Source: Carex sylvatica (Eukaryota > Streptophyta > Magnoliopsida > Poales > Cyperaceae). From it: 64,000 bases of DNA. The DNA lies in assembly GCA_964058845.1 (NCBI GenBank), contig CAXKVR010000031.1, positions 186,001 to 250,000 on the forward strand. The letters run 5' to 3'. The notes under the pieces are model-generated. The model saw nothing but the letters and a program-made list of their open reading frames with translations, ran no database searches and was not told the DNA's origin. The position numbers were made by a program, and so were the translations under genes. Of the stretch, positions 50,675 to 63,006 are shown in pieces (the first letter of the stretch is position 1; the number at the start of each line of letters is the position of its first letter).

Positions 50675-52390
50675 AATTCTGTTACTGCCACATAAAACCC
50701 AGATGCTAAGAAAAATAATATCATGGGTCCCAAGCATGTATTTCCATTTGGGATCATGGCAGGCCAAGGGCCAAAAGTGACGTTTAGTGTTTTATCTTGT
50801 TTTGAATTTTGCAATTATACTTGAAACATTAGAAACTTGAGATGTGTAGCTTTCTCTTCGCTTGTTCAGTATCAAAAATCACTAGTAAATTTCGTGAAAA
50901 CTTAAGCAAAAGAAGTGATTAGAACAAGAGGAAATAATTAATCCCAAAATGATAAAACAAAATCCAGATCGCTGTCACAACAAAATGATAAAACAAGCAA
51001 TTAATTAATGGCCAATGAAGAGTTTGCTCTATATTTTTGACAAGTTACAGATGCGTTGACAGTTGACCCAACCAGTAAAGATAAGGATAAATAAAGTGAT
51101 CCATTATTTGTTGTCTAGCTAACTTGTAGCACAGACTAACTTATTAATATATAATTTTGTACTGGACCTGGAATTAATAAAAGGATGCGTAAATTAGATA
51201 CATGAGTACTATAAATTAAAAGCACTCAAAAAGTTGTACAGCAATTTACTTATTGGCATTAAAAATAAGAAATGGCCAGCCTCTTTGCAAGACCCAGCTA
51301 TATCTCTTGAATAACAAATTAACAAATAAATTCTGGCCATGTTCAATCAACAAATAAAAAAGATATAATTAATTTATCATGAAAATAACCAAGTCTTTTT
51401 TCTAAAAAAAAAATTATCTGTATATCTGGCATTAGTGGACTTTCAGCTTTGATAGAAACAATTACGCTGCATACAGTCACAATAGAGACGCGCGCATGCA
51501 ATTGTTACCTAGAAGAAACATAATGAGGAAAAATAATACATGGTTTCGAGATCAGAGAAGACAGCTTAATGAAGAAATTAAAAATAAATAAAAAAATAAA
51601 AGAGGGGCAGGTGGCGGCTGCTAATGACCTTAACAATTAACAAGTCATGAGACAATAACACTTAGGGGCTTAATTAAGCTTAAGGCACAATATAAAAACA
51701 TGCATCTTTCGTACAAGTATATCTTTGCATCTAATATCACTCCACGCCAAATGAATTCAAAGCGTAACAAGTACATCTTCATAAGAATAGATGCTATTTG
51801 GATTGGATATGTTTCAATTTGGCACGAATCTCAAAATGGACCCATATATTTTTAATTAATATTCTCTGAGATGTCTTCAATTTTGAGTTCATCTGTGGAA
51901 AATCAGAACTGTTCAAATTTTTCTGCACAAATCTCAAAGCAAGAATTAATACTGCCCGGTGCATTCCGAATAGGCACCCAATTGGATATGAATCCACATA
52001 GCTATTTGGAATAGCAATTTGCATCCATAAAATATTTTTGTTATTCGAAATAGTTAGAATAGTTGCTATTTTCTATTATATTCCTTGTAAATGTTAAAAT
52101 AGTTAATATTCGGAAATGTAAAGAGAGTAAAAAAAAAAAAAATTCAGATTTTTGCTAATACAGTCTCGAAATAACAAATTTGACATCATTTCTGCTATTT
52201 TCACACTTGCCTATCTTTCCTCTTAATTAGCACCTTGTTAACACTATTCTTAGTTACTACTTGAAAATTACTGTTTTTTCTCTATTCTTATTTGCTATTC
52301 TCAAATTTAGCTATTTTAGCTCCCATCCAAACATATCCTACATGAATGGAGTGGGTGGCGGTTCATCAAGATTCGTGGAACACATAATAT
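50675..52390. other. Intergenic with degenerate MITE fragments
   Basis: No gene. 51796-51995 carries TTGGCACGAATCTCAAAATG..CCGAATAGGCACC wording of the GGATACG-end MITEs. 52005-52340 has GAATAG/CTATTC-rich sequence related to 46412 and 53173. Confidence 0.45.
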
Positions 52391-53048
52391 TAGGGATGTT
52401 AATGGATACGATATAGGTAGGGTGGAAGCATTTCCATACTCATATCCACTGAGAATTAACTTTACTTATATCATATCCATACCTATTAAGAATTGGCTTT
52501 ACTCTATTCTACTCTTATCAGTTAAAATTATCGGGTAACGAAACGGTAGCGAAGGAATAACGAATAATATTAATAAAGTAATTAATTTTATTATATTTTA
52601 CAAATAGAACATCAAAACACGTTCATTTCACACATATGCAATCACATTACTAATAAAAATAATATGCAATCAATTCCAATTACTTTTTTTTTATATAAAG
52701 CAAGATAATTTAACACTAATAATTCTTCCAACAAATTCAATTATTTAACTAAATAACAAAACATACAAATTAAAAATAATATGTTTAATATTTTTCTTCT
52801 AGCAAAAAATATACAATCAATAACAAATATCACTAATTATTGCTCAAACTATATCATATAAAATATCATGCAAATAAATTTTACCATAATTAATTATTGC
52901 TAAAATATTATCATATAATTTTATTTTATATAATTATCTTATAAAGTAATGAGTACAAAATAGTCTTTATCTGTATCCATACTCATTTAGCTAACAAAAA
53001 TAAAATCCTTACCCATACTAAAAATAAACAATATCATTCACACTCCTA
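52391..53048. mobile_element. Non-autonomous hAT-like element
   Basis: Flanks CATAATAT (52383-52390) and CTTAATAT (53049-53056) agree at seven of eight bases, a hAT-length target duplication. Ends TAGGGATGTTAATGGATA and the complement of the right end TAGGAGTGTGAATGATAT are imperfect inverted repeats. The interior is rich in CATATCCATAC-type words. 658 bp, no transposase. Confidence 0.65.
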
Positions 53049-53172
53049 CTTAATATTACAGATTCTAATGTTGTCTGCTCGAATCTTATTATTTATAATA
53101 AAACGATTTTGATATGGCATCGGATCGAATAGGTTGATCCGATGCCTATACAAAAATCTCTGCGATACATTA

Positions 53173-53526
53173 GGGTATGTTTGGATGGTATGAGAATAGT
53201 GCTATTCTCAGAATAGTAGTGCTATATATTCTAAATCAAGTGCATCCAAACAACCACACTTGCTATTTCGAACAAGCAGAACAGCGCTATTTTGTTGTTC
53301 CAACAAAAAATAGGAATAGCGACTATTGCAAAGAGTGCATCCAAAGAATTCAAACTCTATTCCAAATAATGCATCTAAACAATATTTTAGCTATTCCAAA
53401 TAGCTTGAGTTGGCACTATTCTCTTACCATGCTATTCTTATTTGCTATTCTCAATAATAGTTATTCTTATTTACTATTCTCAATAATAGCTATTCTTACT
53501 ATTCTAGAGTGCATTCAAACTTACCC
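53173..53526. mobile_element. Tourist-like (PIF/Harbinger-type) MITE
   Basis: GGGTATGTTTGGATGG at the left and CATTCAAACTTACCC at the right are inverted ends, flanked by TTA on both sides (53170-53172, 53527-53529), the target duplication of PIF/Harbinger elements. The interior is built from CTATTC/GAATAG words. A reading frame of 117 codons across it is accidental. Confidence 0.85.
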
Positions 53527-53636
53527 TTAATAAATAAGCAACATATTACCACCGTATGTTGACATGAAAAGGGAGCAATAGGCACGACCGAGATCAAGCA
53601 AGGATATTTTGAATGGGCATGTTTACAAGAAAATAT

Positions 53637-53739
53637 TTCAATATGGGGAAAACATTAGTATACACATAAAAAATATGGTTGTAAACTTCAAGTTTCAGTC
53701 AGATAAGGTAGTTCAAAAATGTGTTTTCCCCATATTGAA
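53637..53739. repeat. Perfect 18-bp inverted repeat with 67-nt spacer
   Basis: TTCAATATGGGGAAAACA at 53637-53654 and its exact complement at 53722-53739. It could form a short hairpin. It does not match any microRNA I recognise and the pairing stops sharply at both ends. Confidence 0.75.
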
Positions 53740-56700
53740 GCAGAGTATATATACTTGTAAACTCAAGAAAATTCATACTCCGCAATAATTCCACAATCAT
53801 GTAGAACAAAAGGATAGACAAAATACCATAACAGTAAATATGTTTTGAATTCATATCCGAAGAACAGAGACACAAATAATAACCCCTTAACACTATTCAT
53901 CTTTTTATTAACACAACATCTTCAAAAAAAATTAAATATATGAACAATTTAAATTCTTTTTAAATATCTTTCCAGCTGTCATATATTTACATAATGTAAT
54001 TAATGTTGTATTCATTTATTCATTATTTGATTTCCACAATTGCTAAATAATATTTCCCTTTTTCTGATTTTATATTGAATTATTCTTACAATATTTTGAT
54101 TCAAAATAATGTTATGGGTTAGTTATCTAGTGACGGAGCTTTTTCTTTGTAGGTTTACCATTCCATAACATTAATGGAGAAAAAAATTAACAAGCTGGAT
54201 GGATTTTAATTTTTCAACATGATATTGAGAAATTTTTGGGATATTTTATCAAATTTAAGTTGGTGCAAACAAATTATTAATTAAAAGGCCCAAAATGGGC
54301 TTTTGACAATACACTAGCTTTGAACTTTCAAGTTGACCCAAAAATACAAAGCAGTATACAACAGAAGGCGAAAAACATCACTGATCTAATATCCAAAGGC
54401 TCAAAAAACAAAAGAATAATAAAAGACAGAACAAAACAACGAAGATTTTTTTTTAAAATAGAATCATTTAAATATTTCAATGAAACAAGCACACTTAATT
54501 TTTTTTTATGAAAAATAGCTCCGCCGATTCTGTGAATCGGTGAAGGCAAAATTGCAAGCATAGTAAACAAAAATAATTAGTATAGTAGCTGTCTCTACCG
54601 ATCCCTGGATCTTTTTTTATATAAATCAAATTCAGCTTATTTGTTTCGTTGAAATATTTAAATTTAAGTTTATTTTTTTAAAAATCCAAAACAACAGTAT
54701 AGATATTTTTTAAGGTCCATAAAGGCCCTGTAGGCCCAGTAAGGCCCATGGACCAAAATAACAACTGAGCCTGCATAACAGTAGTAGAATTAGAGGGAGG
54801 ACCAAAATAACACACTCCTTTCAGAATATTAGAACCATGCTCAATAATTTGTCAGCTTAATTTCCAAAAATTAGTCATTCATTCATTTACCTTTGCTTTA
54901 CAAAATAGCAAGGGTTTATAACATCCAAAAACTGTCCTCCAACATTTTTGTATAAGGATGTAGTTTTAAAAATTGGAATATATCATTTATAAAAATGACA
55001 GAAAGCCCAATGTTATTATTTATTTACATGTACATATATGATATATCAAATGACAAAAGCTCAGTAATGAACTAATAGCTGGTTCATATCTCGAAATGTC
55101 TTCGTAAAGATTCCATAATCCATCTTAGAAATTGAGGTTCTTTACCAAAAGATGCATATAATATCTTATTTTCGGAAAAGGATTCATCCATAGCCTCGAT
55201 GCAGTCGAGAGCTATCACATGTCGATGGTCCTATCGAGGATATGTTCGTTGTCTGCTAATATTTTTATTCATTAAACCAACTGTGGTATATAGAAATTTT
55301 ATTGCAATATGCATATCCCCTGTTATTTTTTACTGATAAAAGATTCCTCGATCGATGAATGATGCCAATGAAGCCTGATACCAATCATGGATCATGCGCT
55401 TTAACCACTATTAAATTATGTCACCAAGGGATGCTGCAATTATGTATCTTATTTTTTGGAATTTGGTAGCGTCTGTCAATCGTCTTCACACATTTATAAG
55501 ACTGAAATTATTTATAATCATACGCCAAAGGTTACCTTCACCGAAACATTTGTGTCTCAGCTTTATTTAAGCGTGACAAGATTCTCGAATGTGTAAGCAA
55601 ATGCTATCTACTTTTTCTGATAAAGATCATCAATGATCTAAAAAGCAGTCTGAAACTAATAATCAAGCGCTAATGGTTTTTCCTATTCACTATATTTCTT
55701 TAACAAATTGTACAAGCATGTCTATATTTTAATTTTCATATATAAGACTTTATATTATTGGTTCTGAAATATATATTTAGTTAAACAGAGAGGACCACTA
55801 AGACAAAACCCTAAGGACCACCCTAGGCCTCCAAGTAGCTATAATCTGTATAATAATAGGGTTTTAAAAGCTAGGGTTTCTGAGTGCCTTGTATGGGGCA
55901 TTCAATATTTTGTACGTCTTTGATCAGGATCCTTTTTCTTTTCTTTTCTTTTTTTTTGAATTGTTGTGATGTCTCAACTGTTTTGCTTTTATGGAGATGG
56001 CTACAAGCCTACAAGTCTGTACTGCGTTCTATTTATAGAATTGATATAAAATTATCTCTGCCCCTGATCCTCCTTTAATTTGATACAGGGCTGGAAGATT
56101 TGCCAACTTGGGCAATATCTGTAAGCGCAGCTTAATTGTACCAGCTTTGGCATGAACCAAAACGGTACTGCATACATAGTGTACCGCTCCTTTTCTGGGG
56201 ATGTCTCTTTTCTTCTAATCTTCTCTTCATGCCCCATCTTTCAAAGCTAACAATTATCAGCCAAATAATACTAAGTTTGCTGCTTGCAATATATATATGT
56301 GTGTGTGTGTGATCTATAAATAAAACCTAGTGGGTTCTCCTGGTTATTTCCTTGAGCTCTTCAGTGGACTGTTTGCAACCAAAACAGAAATAAGAGAGTA
56401 AGCATTATTTTGCTAATGAAAATTATAAAGAACACTCTCCATATATATCTTCTAAGTTTTTATGCATCCAATCCACAATCTCTTTCAATCATGTTACACT
56501 TGAAGCTGGGTTACTACTAACCACAAAACAATTTTCTGAAATTAACTTCAGTTCAAGTTAAAAGGTATATATAATAATGTTTTCCAAAAAAAAAGAAGAT
56601 TAGGCTACCTGAACTAGATAAAACAAATGCATTTTGATCTATATATTTTTTTTTAAATAAATAAATTAGATCTTCTATAAACCAAACGGTTATGTTGACT

Positions 56701-56961
56701 CAAGAAACATACAAGTACACAAATATAAGCTGTGTAACGATCTTAACAACACTATTTTGGCTTCATACAGCGCCCATACAATAGAATCAAAATGAAAAAG
56801 TTTATATATATATATTTTTTGTGCATTGTATGGAGCATTATCAATATCTTTACCCCCCATTACGCACACAATATAATATTTTTGTGACAGAAAACATTTG
56901 GCAGAAAAGTAAGAATAGCTTTTAGGAGAGGGGACCAGGGATATGGTTCAAGAGAGGTGCT

Positions 56962-57000
<39 letters not shown>

Positions 57001-57350
57001 TTCTGCTTTTGTGCTTTTGGTCATTAAATATAAAAGCATGACAACTGATTGAATAAACTTTTAGTGATTAGTTATGCTTTGTTTGGTTTAAGGCAGGCAA
57101 TTATTGACTTGCCCAATTACGTGTCGACCTTAGGGCTGTCAATGGATAAGTTACTGATAATTAAGGTTTATATTGTGTAATTAAGGATATGGATTTTACC
57201 AGTATTTGTCAGGCGTGCTAGCTAAAAGTATATATTTTATTATTCATACCGAGATTATATATACTTTTGTTGGAGATACATCTCTAGGTCAAATGATAAA
57301 ACCTTAATTTTTCAAATTTTCAAATTCAGTTGTTATATATATATATATAT
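53740..57350. other. Long intergenic stretch, no gene supported
   Basis: AT-rich, with CCTAA-type and GGCCCA motifs at 54717-54760 and 55800-55830 but no exon structure. The reading frames at 54320-54570 and 55884-56237 lack family features. Confidence 0.45.
56964..56997. repeat. (TA)n microsatellite
   Basis: About 16 TA units. Further short TA runs are at 57334-57350 and 57926-57938, flanking the element at 57351. Confidence 0.9.
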
Positions 57351-57925
57351 CAAGGTTCTAAATAGCGTTTATAGTGGTATAGCGGGGATGCCAAAAAAAA
57401 AAGCTTTAGCGAATAGCGGAGCTATAGCGAAAACTATTATAAATAGCATTTTTTTATTTCAAAAATTATATTTTATATTTTTACTAATAGTAAAAATGTC
57501 TCATCAAGAAAAAAATACCAAATTAATTAAGAAGTTCTAATATTCATATTAAACCAATACAAATTTCAAATTGTCATTCAAAATATCCCTAATTTAAAAA
57601 CTATCGATATATTTTATATTCAAAATATACCACTACCATATATTAATGCACGATACAAAATTTAATTGATATAGCGGTATAGCCCGCACATGTTCCATTG
57701 TATTGATATAGCTCAATAAAGTTAAAAAAAATTAATCTGGACATTAAGGCTCATTAAAATTACAAAATCATGATTTCAAAAAAAAAAAATTGCAAAATCA
57801 TAAACCCATGTAGCATAACGGACCGCTATTACCGCTATAGCGGCCGTAGCTTGATTAGCGCAATTTTAGTTCATAGCTTAGCTTTCTAGGTCCAAAACCG
57901 CTATAGCTAGCTATTTAGAAGCTTG
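57351..57925. mobile_element. Non-autonomous element with CTAAATAGCG ends, inserted in a TA run
   Basis: Left CAAGGTTCTAAATAGCG; complement of the right end CAAGCTTCTAAATAGC, one mismatch in sixteen. Sub-terminal parts carry many copies of the self-complementary word GCTATAGC / CGCTAT. Both flanks are ATATATATAT, so the target duplication cannot be measured. 575 bp, no coding. Confidence 0.75.
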
Positions 57926-58440
57926 ATATATATATATCGACTTCCTTCAAAATTTTGCTCAAAAGTTTTCTTTGATTAGGAAGGCTGCAGGTCGAATTCT
58001 TCATTTCGGGTCAGAATTTTTCACCGCTCGTGTTATAAATAAAGCACAGGCGCAATTAAATGAGAAAAATTCAAACTTTAGTAATTGAACTTGCCAAAAA
58101 TATATATATATTCTCTGAATTTTTATTTATGGGAAATCAAATTAGTCTGGAGTTTTGAAAATGAAAACAAATCAGTACTTGAACATTGAACAAAAAAGTC
58201 TGTTCTTAAAATTTTATTTGCACCAAAGCAGTAATTAAACTTTGCGAAAATATTAATTTGATGATTGAATTTCTTTCAAATATTTGAGTACTAATTTTAG
58301 TATTATTTTGATTAAATATCATGGTTGTAGGTCTAGTCATATGAGCTGCATATTGGGCCTTTTATCCCTAACATATTACTTCCCCACTGCTACCTTATCA
58401 CCAATGTAAAGAAAGCTAATGGAAGCCCAACTATATAAGG

Positions 58441-58993
58441 AATTCACATCCTCTCAGGTTACCAGACTCAGTACAGTTGAATCAGATGCTTCAAAATTAT
58501 TCTTTTTAACTTGGCACGAATACGGCACCCTCAGTAGTGTGGGAAAAACGTGCCGTGCTGTGACGTGATTTTGGTTACGTATTGTGCCGTGCCGTGATTA
58601 AGTTAATTTTTCACGTGCCGTGCTATGTCGTGACCAAAATTATGAGGAGTTGTCACGGCACGCGAGTCACGTCGTGACCAAGTCGTGCCGTGACCAAATT
58701 GGTGCTCCTAGTCTCTTACCTTCTCCCGTTCCGTGTCGTGCCATGTTTCGTGCCGTGACAAAGGTAATTTCCGCGTGCTGTGTTGTACCGTGTCTTCTTT
58801 GCTAATAATTGGTCACGACACGCGAAACACAGCACATATCTGACATCCGTGCCGTTCCGTGACGGAACCAGCTCCGGTGTGCCATTTTTCCCACTCTACC
58901 CCTCAGCCATCTCAAACCAGAACCGGATAAAAATTAAATCTGGGTCGTCCTTTTCAATTGTGTTGAGTCAGGTATCTAGGAGGATACGGATCC
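58441..58993. mobile_element. MITE of the GGATACG-end family, split by a nested hAT element
   Basis: Left AATTCACATCCTCTCAGGTT and right GTATCTAGGAGGATACGGATCC match the intact copy at 62803-63006 (shared CTTTTTAACTTGGCACGAAT and AAATCTGGG(C/T)CGTCC). Between GGCACGAATACGGCACCCTCAG and the rest lies 364 bp of unrelated sequence, described separately. Confidence 0.8.
58535..58898. mobile_element. Nested non-autonomous hAT element with CGTGCCGTG-rich interior
   Basis: Terminal repeats TAGTGTGGGAAAAA and TAGAGTGGGAAAAA (inverted, one mismatch). Flanks ACCCTCAG (58527-58534) and CCCCTCAG (58899-58906) match at seven of eight bases, a hAT-type 8-bp target duplication. The interior is imperfect repeats of GTGCCGTG / GTCACGGCAC, making it strongly self-complementary and locally GC-rich. 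Confidence 0.85.
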
Positions 58994-59882
58994 AAGCGTA
59001 TCCTCTGTAGTATCGCATCACTGTACGTCATCACAGTCAAGAGAGAGATTTTTTGAATCAATCGTAGATGTACAGAGGTCTTTAAAATTTGTGCCAACTA
59101 ATTTAAAAGTTAAAACGGACGGTATAGGTTCCTCATTCTACACAATAAGGTACTCTACTAATCTGAATCCACCATATAAGAGGATACCCAAAAGGAAATA
59201 CATCATGAAATCAGAGTAGTATCCAACAAATTAAAACAAATTAGTTTATTACTTTGTTAGAATATAATTTTTTTAAGTAAAGTTGGAGTTCAAATCACCT
59301 AACTATTTTAATATCTACTAGGAATTCTCCATCCGGATTTCAAAACATGCGACTTCTCATAGAAAATATTGTTTTTGTCGACGAAAAACTTGTTCTTAAA
59401 TGAAAGAATATAATTACTAAAAATTTAATATTCTTGTAATTAGAGCATATACATAGGTGGAATTAAGATAAAAATATTTATTTTTAAATAGGAAGATGAA
59501 AGTCTAGTATTCCAACTTCATTTAATATATGTAAAGATCGATTAATATAAAATACAGGCTTAACTCTTATTATTTCTCAAAAAAAAAAAAAATTTACAGC
59601 TGTGTTGAAATTTATCAGAGCCATTCTGAAATTAAGTTCATTTTAATTTTCTTCCGAGACGCTGCATTTTTAAAAATTAAAATCAATTTTAAAACATATC
59701 GCTTCGCCTCGGTCCTGTGAAAGACTTTAATACGCCTAATTATGAGGTTCATAGCGGTACGAATCCGAAACCTAGCTACTAGCTATCTATATGACTATAT
59801 CTATATATGAATCGCATTTTAATTTTAACCTTACCTTCCTCTCTGCACTGGGCCGTCCTATTTCCCTGCATCCCTAACCCTA
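58994..59882. other. Intergenic; probable MITE remnant at its left edge
   Basis: AAGCGTATCCTCTGTAGTAT at 58995 and ATATAAGAGGATACCC near 59175 look like inverted ends of another small element directly beside the previous one. The rest is featureless up to the microsatellites. Confidence 0.4.
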
Positions 59883-60014
59883 CAATATATCAATATATCA
59901 ATATATCAATATATCAATATATCAATATATCAATATATCAATATATCATCACCCACACCCACACCCACACACACTGTTATATCTTATATATGTCGCTCTC
60001 TCTCTCTCTCTCTC
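59883..60014. repeat. Compound microsatellite upstream of MIR167
   Basis: About eight units of CAATATAT (59886-59948), then CA-rich and (CT)n runs (59995-60014). The 94-codon frame across it (YQYINISIYQYI) is a repeat artefact. Confidence 0.85.
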
Positions 60015-60056
60015 TTTCTCTGCACACACACACTGTTACGTTATTGAAAGAAATGT

Positions 60057-60179
60057 CCAAGGGAAAGAGTGAAGCTGCCAGCATGATCTAGCTTAGATTG
60101 ATTCATTTGTGAATGGAAATTAGAACCAAGCTTTGCTAGGTCATGCTGGAACAGCCTCACTTCTTCCCTTTTATATTGG
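60057..60179 (+). ncRNA. MIR167: miR167 precursor hairpin
   Basis: The 21 bases 60070-60090 (GAAGCTGCCAGCATGATCTA preceded by T) equal the mature miR167 core sequence. The 3' arm 60139-60161 (GGTCATGCTGGAACAGCCTC then ACT) pairs with it: GTGA and GCTG pair, a two-base AA bulge on the star side follows, then fourteen pairs CAGCATGATCTAGC with one G-U. The stem continues outward (GGGAA.. with ..TTCCC). The loop is about 48 nt. miR167 targets ARF6 and ARF8 auxin response factors and affects flower fertility and root development. Hairpin shape, arm position and star spacing fit a genuine plant MIR gene. The transcript ends and promoter are not resolved; TATATA motifs are frequent upstream. Confidence 0.95.
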
Positions 60180-61319
60180 ACATATATATAATATATATAG
60201 ACACATATATAGTACATATCAGATATGCAAATTATCATATGATGAGCACTCTGCAAATTCAAGGTAAGTATATATATGTGTGTACTTTATTTTGCAACGT
60301 ACAGATAAAATAAAAAAGGGCCAAGGTGCATCCATTAATTATATATATATTTGTTAAAGCAGCAGTTTATTAGTGGGTAGAATATGCATGCAGCTTTAAT
60401 TCCTATCTATATGGTATCTTTACCAATTTATCTATGATGACTTATAGAACCCTGCTCTTGTTAAGTTTTTTTTTTTTTTTCAAGTTATCATATATGTATC
60501 CTGTAATTTTGATTGAGTGAAGTGATATCTCTATCTTCAATGGTAGGATTACATCTTATAATAATTAGTCTGAATTACATATAAACATATTTTTTTAAAT
60601 TTAAAGAGCTGATCATATGGAATACTTTGCGGAAATTAAACAAATATAATTCCAACATTGTTAATAGTAAATCTTAATAATTTGAAGGAAGTATATATAT
60701 ATATATATGTGTGTGGCTCTATCTTACTGATCAATTCCGATTTCATTTTAGAAACATAAAATGTGGTTAAATCATTAGCTCACCGCTTATTTAATATATA
60801 GTGATTTCAATCATTATATGTTGCAAGTGCATTACAACTATATATGCATCAAGCTATATATAAGCAAAGAAAGGAATAAGAATCATGCATGCATGAAATC
60901 ATGCAGTTTTTTTTTAAAGTATATCTGAGCATATATTTAACAGTATATGCCATCATAAAGTGTATAATCAATAAGCAACTAAATCTTGTACATATAGAAA
61001 GAATCTTTCTTTTGTCCAAAAAGCTAGCTATATTTCATAAGAAAAAAATATATAAAGTAGATACAGGGATATCACATAGTACTTGATTGTGGATTGCATC
61101 CAGTGATTGATTCCTTTTCTTTGCCTTAATTTATTGCAATAATATCAAATGTACATATCGAAAATTAAAAAAATTAGTGTTTTATTTTTTATGATTAACG
61201 GCAATTGATAACAACAGATATATTGATAAGAAAAGTTTAATTACAAATGCAAAAAAATATTACAAAATACTCAACTCTCCTATCTACCCAAAGAGATTAG
61301 CATCTCTTAGAACATAAAA
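60180..61319. other. Downstream of MIR167, no feature resolved
   Basis: AT-rich with several ATATAT runs. Part is likely the 3' portion of the MIR167 primary transcript; the right part may be 3' UTR of the LINE remnant. Confidence 0.4.
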
Positions 61320-61612
61320 GTAAAAGATTTTTTATTTATTTCCTTTAACAATTGATTCTCCACGACTCAATTTCTAACATCGTATCAATTATGAATTATC
61401 GGTCTCCGTTTATTAGAGAAAAATCTCTTATTTCTCTCCCACCAAATTGCTCATGTTCTTGACGCCCAAATAATGTTGTATATGGTTCCCACCACACCTA
61501 CACCTAGAGATGCTCTAATATGCCAACAGTCTCCACCAAAATCTAACCGAGTACACGCAATCCTACACAATATGATCTCTTGTCTTTATTAGATCGGCCT
61601 CACATAAAAAAA
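61320..61612 (-). mobile_element. LINE remnant: zinc-binding RVT-associated tail
   Basis: On the minus strand from about 61605: CEADLIKTRDHIV, a stop, DCVYSVRFWWRLLAY; further on AIWWERNKRFF. This matches the layout of the zf-RVT region of plant LINE ORF2, and the same segment of the LINE at 1011-3192 reads CNNGVLETRDHL and AI*KERNRRIF. Stops and frame changes show long decay. Ends and target duplication not found. Confidence 0.65.
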
Positions 61613-62802
61613 AAATTAACTCCTTTTCAAAATTATTCATACGACTACAAAGTAAAACACATGTACGCACACACATGCATCATGCATGAGGTCAGGGCAC
61701 GTGTACATGTTCTTTTTCTCTTTCTTTAATTTGAGGCGGAGAAAGAGAAAAATAACAAGCAATATTTTTCCTATCATCTATTCTTAGTATTATTTTTACA
61801 TAACAACAGAATATTTTCTTTATAACCCTAAATATCAAAAGAAACCTATATAAATTTATACACTATTAAAATAAATAAATAAACAGTATTCTAAACGACA
61901 CAGTAAATTTTAACAACTCTTCACTTAAACAGTCATAACTTTCCATTGGAAAGTTTAAAGTGTCCATCTGACTTGTGTGATAGTTAAAACTAAATGAATT
62001 GTAAGATTACTATATATGATTCTTTAATTTTCAATTATTTATAGACTATATTTAAGATAGATGTAAACTATATTAATTGTAATAATAATATAATCTACGG
62101 TTTTTTCTGGTGCGTCGAAAAAGCCATACAATCATATTTGTTATTTATAAGTAATTTTGAATTATCAATTTTTTTAAAATGAATCTTTAAAGATTTGTAT
62201 ATAGCAGCGTTATAAATAACGGTTTATTAATTGTAATTTTGCAGACAATTATATATGTGTTTTTATTTAAATTATGTTCATATATTCATAATTTGTTCAA
62301 AATACTTAATTTAACTCATTAAACTAATCAAATAAATTTATGTTAACTTAGTTTTCTGGTTGATTAATAAAATTTCATAAAATTGTCATTTAAAAAAGTT
62401 CAGGTAAGACATGTAATGATTTAATTGGACAAATCGGCCAATTTGACGACAAAATAGCCCAATATATAACAGATCATGATCTAATAAATAACTGACTAAA
62501 AAACATACGGGTCTTGTAATCACCAAAAAAAAAAAAAATGACAAAACGAAAATAAACAGAAACACACCTCCAAATATATTTGTAGCAGTTTGACCACCGC
62601 CACCGACAACTAAAAGCTGGACTAATCAAACCATTTAACTTATTTTTACCAACACTGGTATATAGACTTTGGTAAAGAATTTAACAGAGCAGTTTTAGCT
62701 TCATGTATAACACAAACTATTGAATCCAAAAAATATTGTATATGATTCTGATTTGTGCATTGTACAAAATCAAAATTACTCTGTTACTCGGGTGAATTCC
62801 AC
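61613..62802. other. Intergenic, no gene seen
   Basis: AT-rich, featureless to my reading. Confidence 0.4.
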
Positions 62803-63006
62803 GAATTCACATCCTCTCAGGTTACCGGACTGAATACAATTGAATCTAACGATTCAAAATTGTCCTTTTTAACTTGGCACGAATCTCAAAGCACAAATAA
62901 TACTGTCCCCTCTATCATTCCGATCAAGGACTGACTGAGAATAAATCTGGGCCGTCCATTTCAATTGCGTTGAGTCCGGTACCTAGGAGGATACTGATCC
63001 GAATTC
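62803..63006. mobile_element. Intact MITE of the GGATACG-end family
   Basis: Left GAATTCACATCCTCTCAGGT, TACCGGACTGAATACAATTG; right the complement of GAATTCGGATCAGTATCC, TCCTAGGTACCGGACTCAAC. About 200 bp. It serves as the unbroken reference for the split copy at 58441-58993. Confidence 0.8.

Noticed and set aside
53177..53530. 117-codon plus-strand frame
   Set aside because: It coincides almost exactly with a TTA-flanked MITE and has no protein features.
59807..60091. 94-codon plus-strand frame overlapping MIR167
   Set aside because: It is mostly translated microsatellite (YQYINIS, THTHTH) and ends in the miRNA; not a plausible protein.
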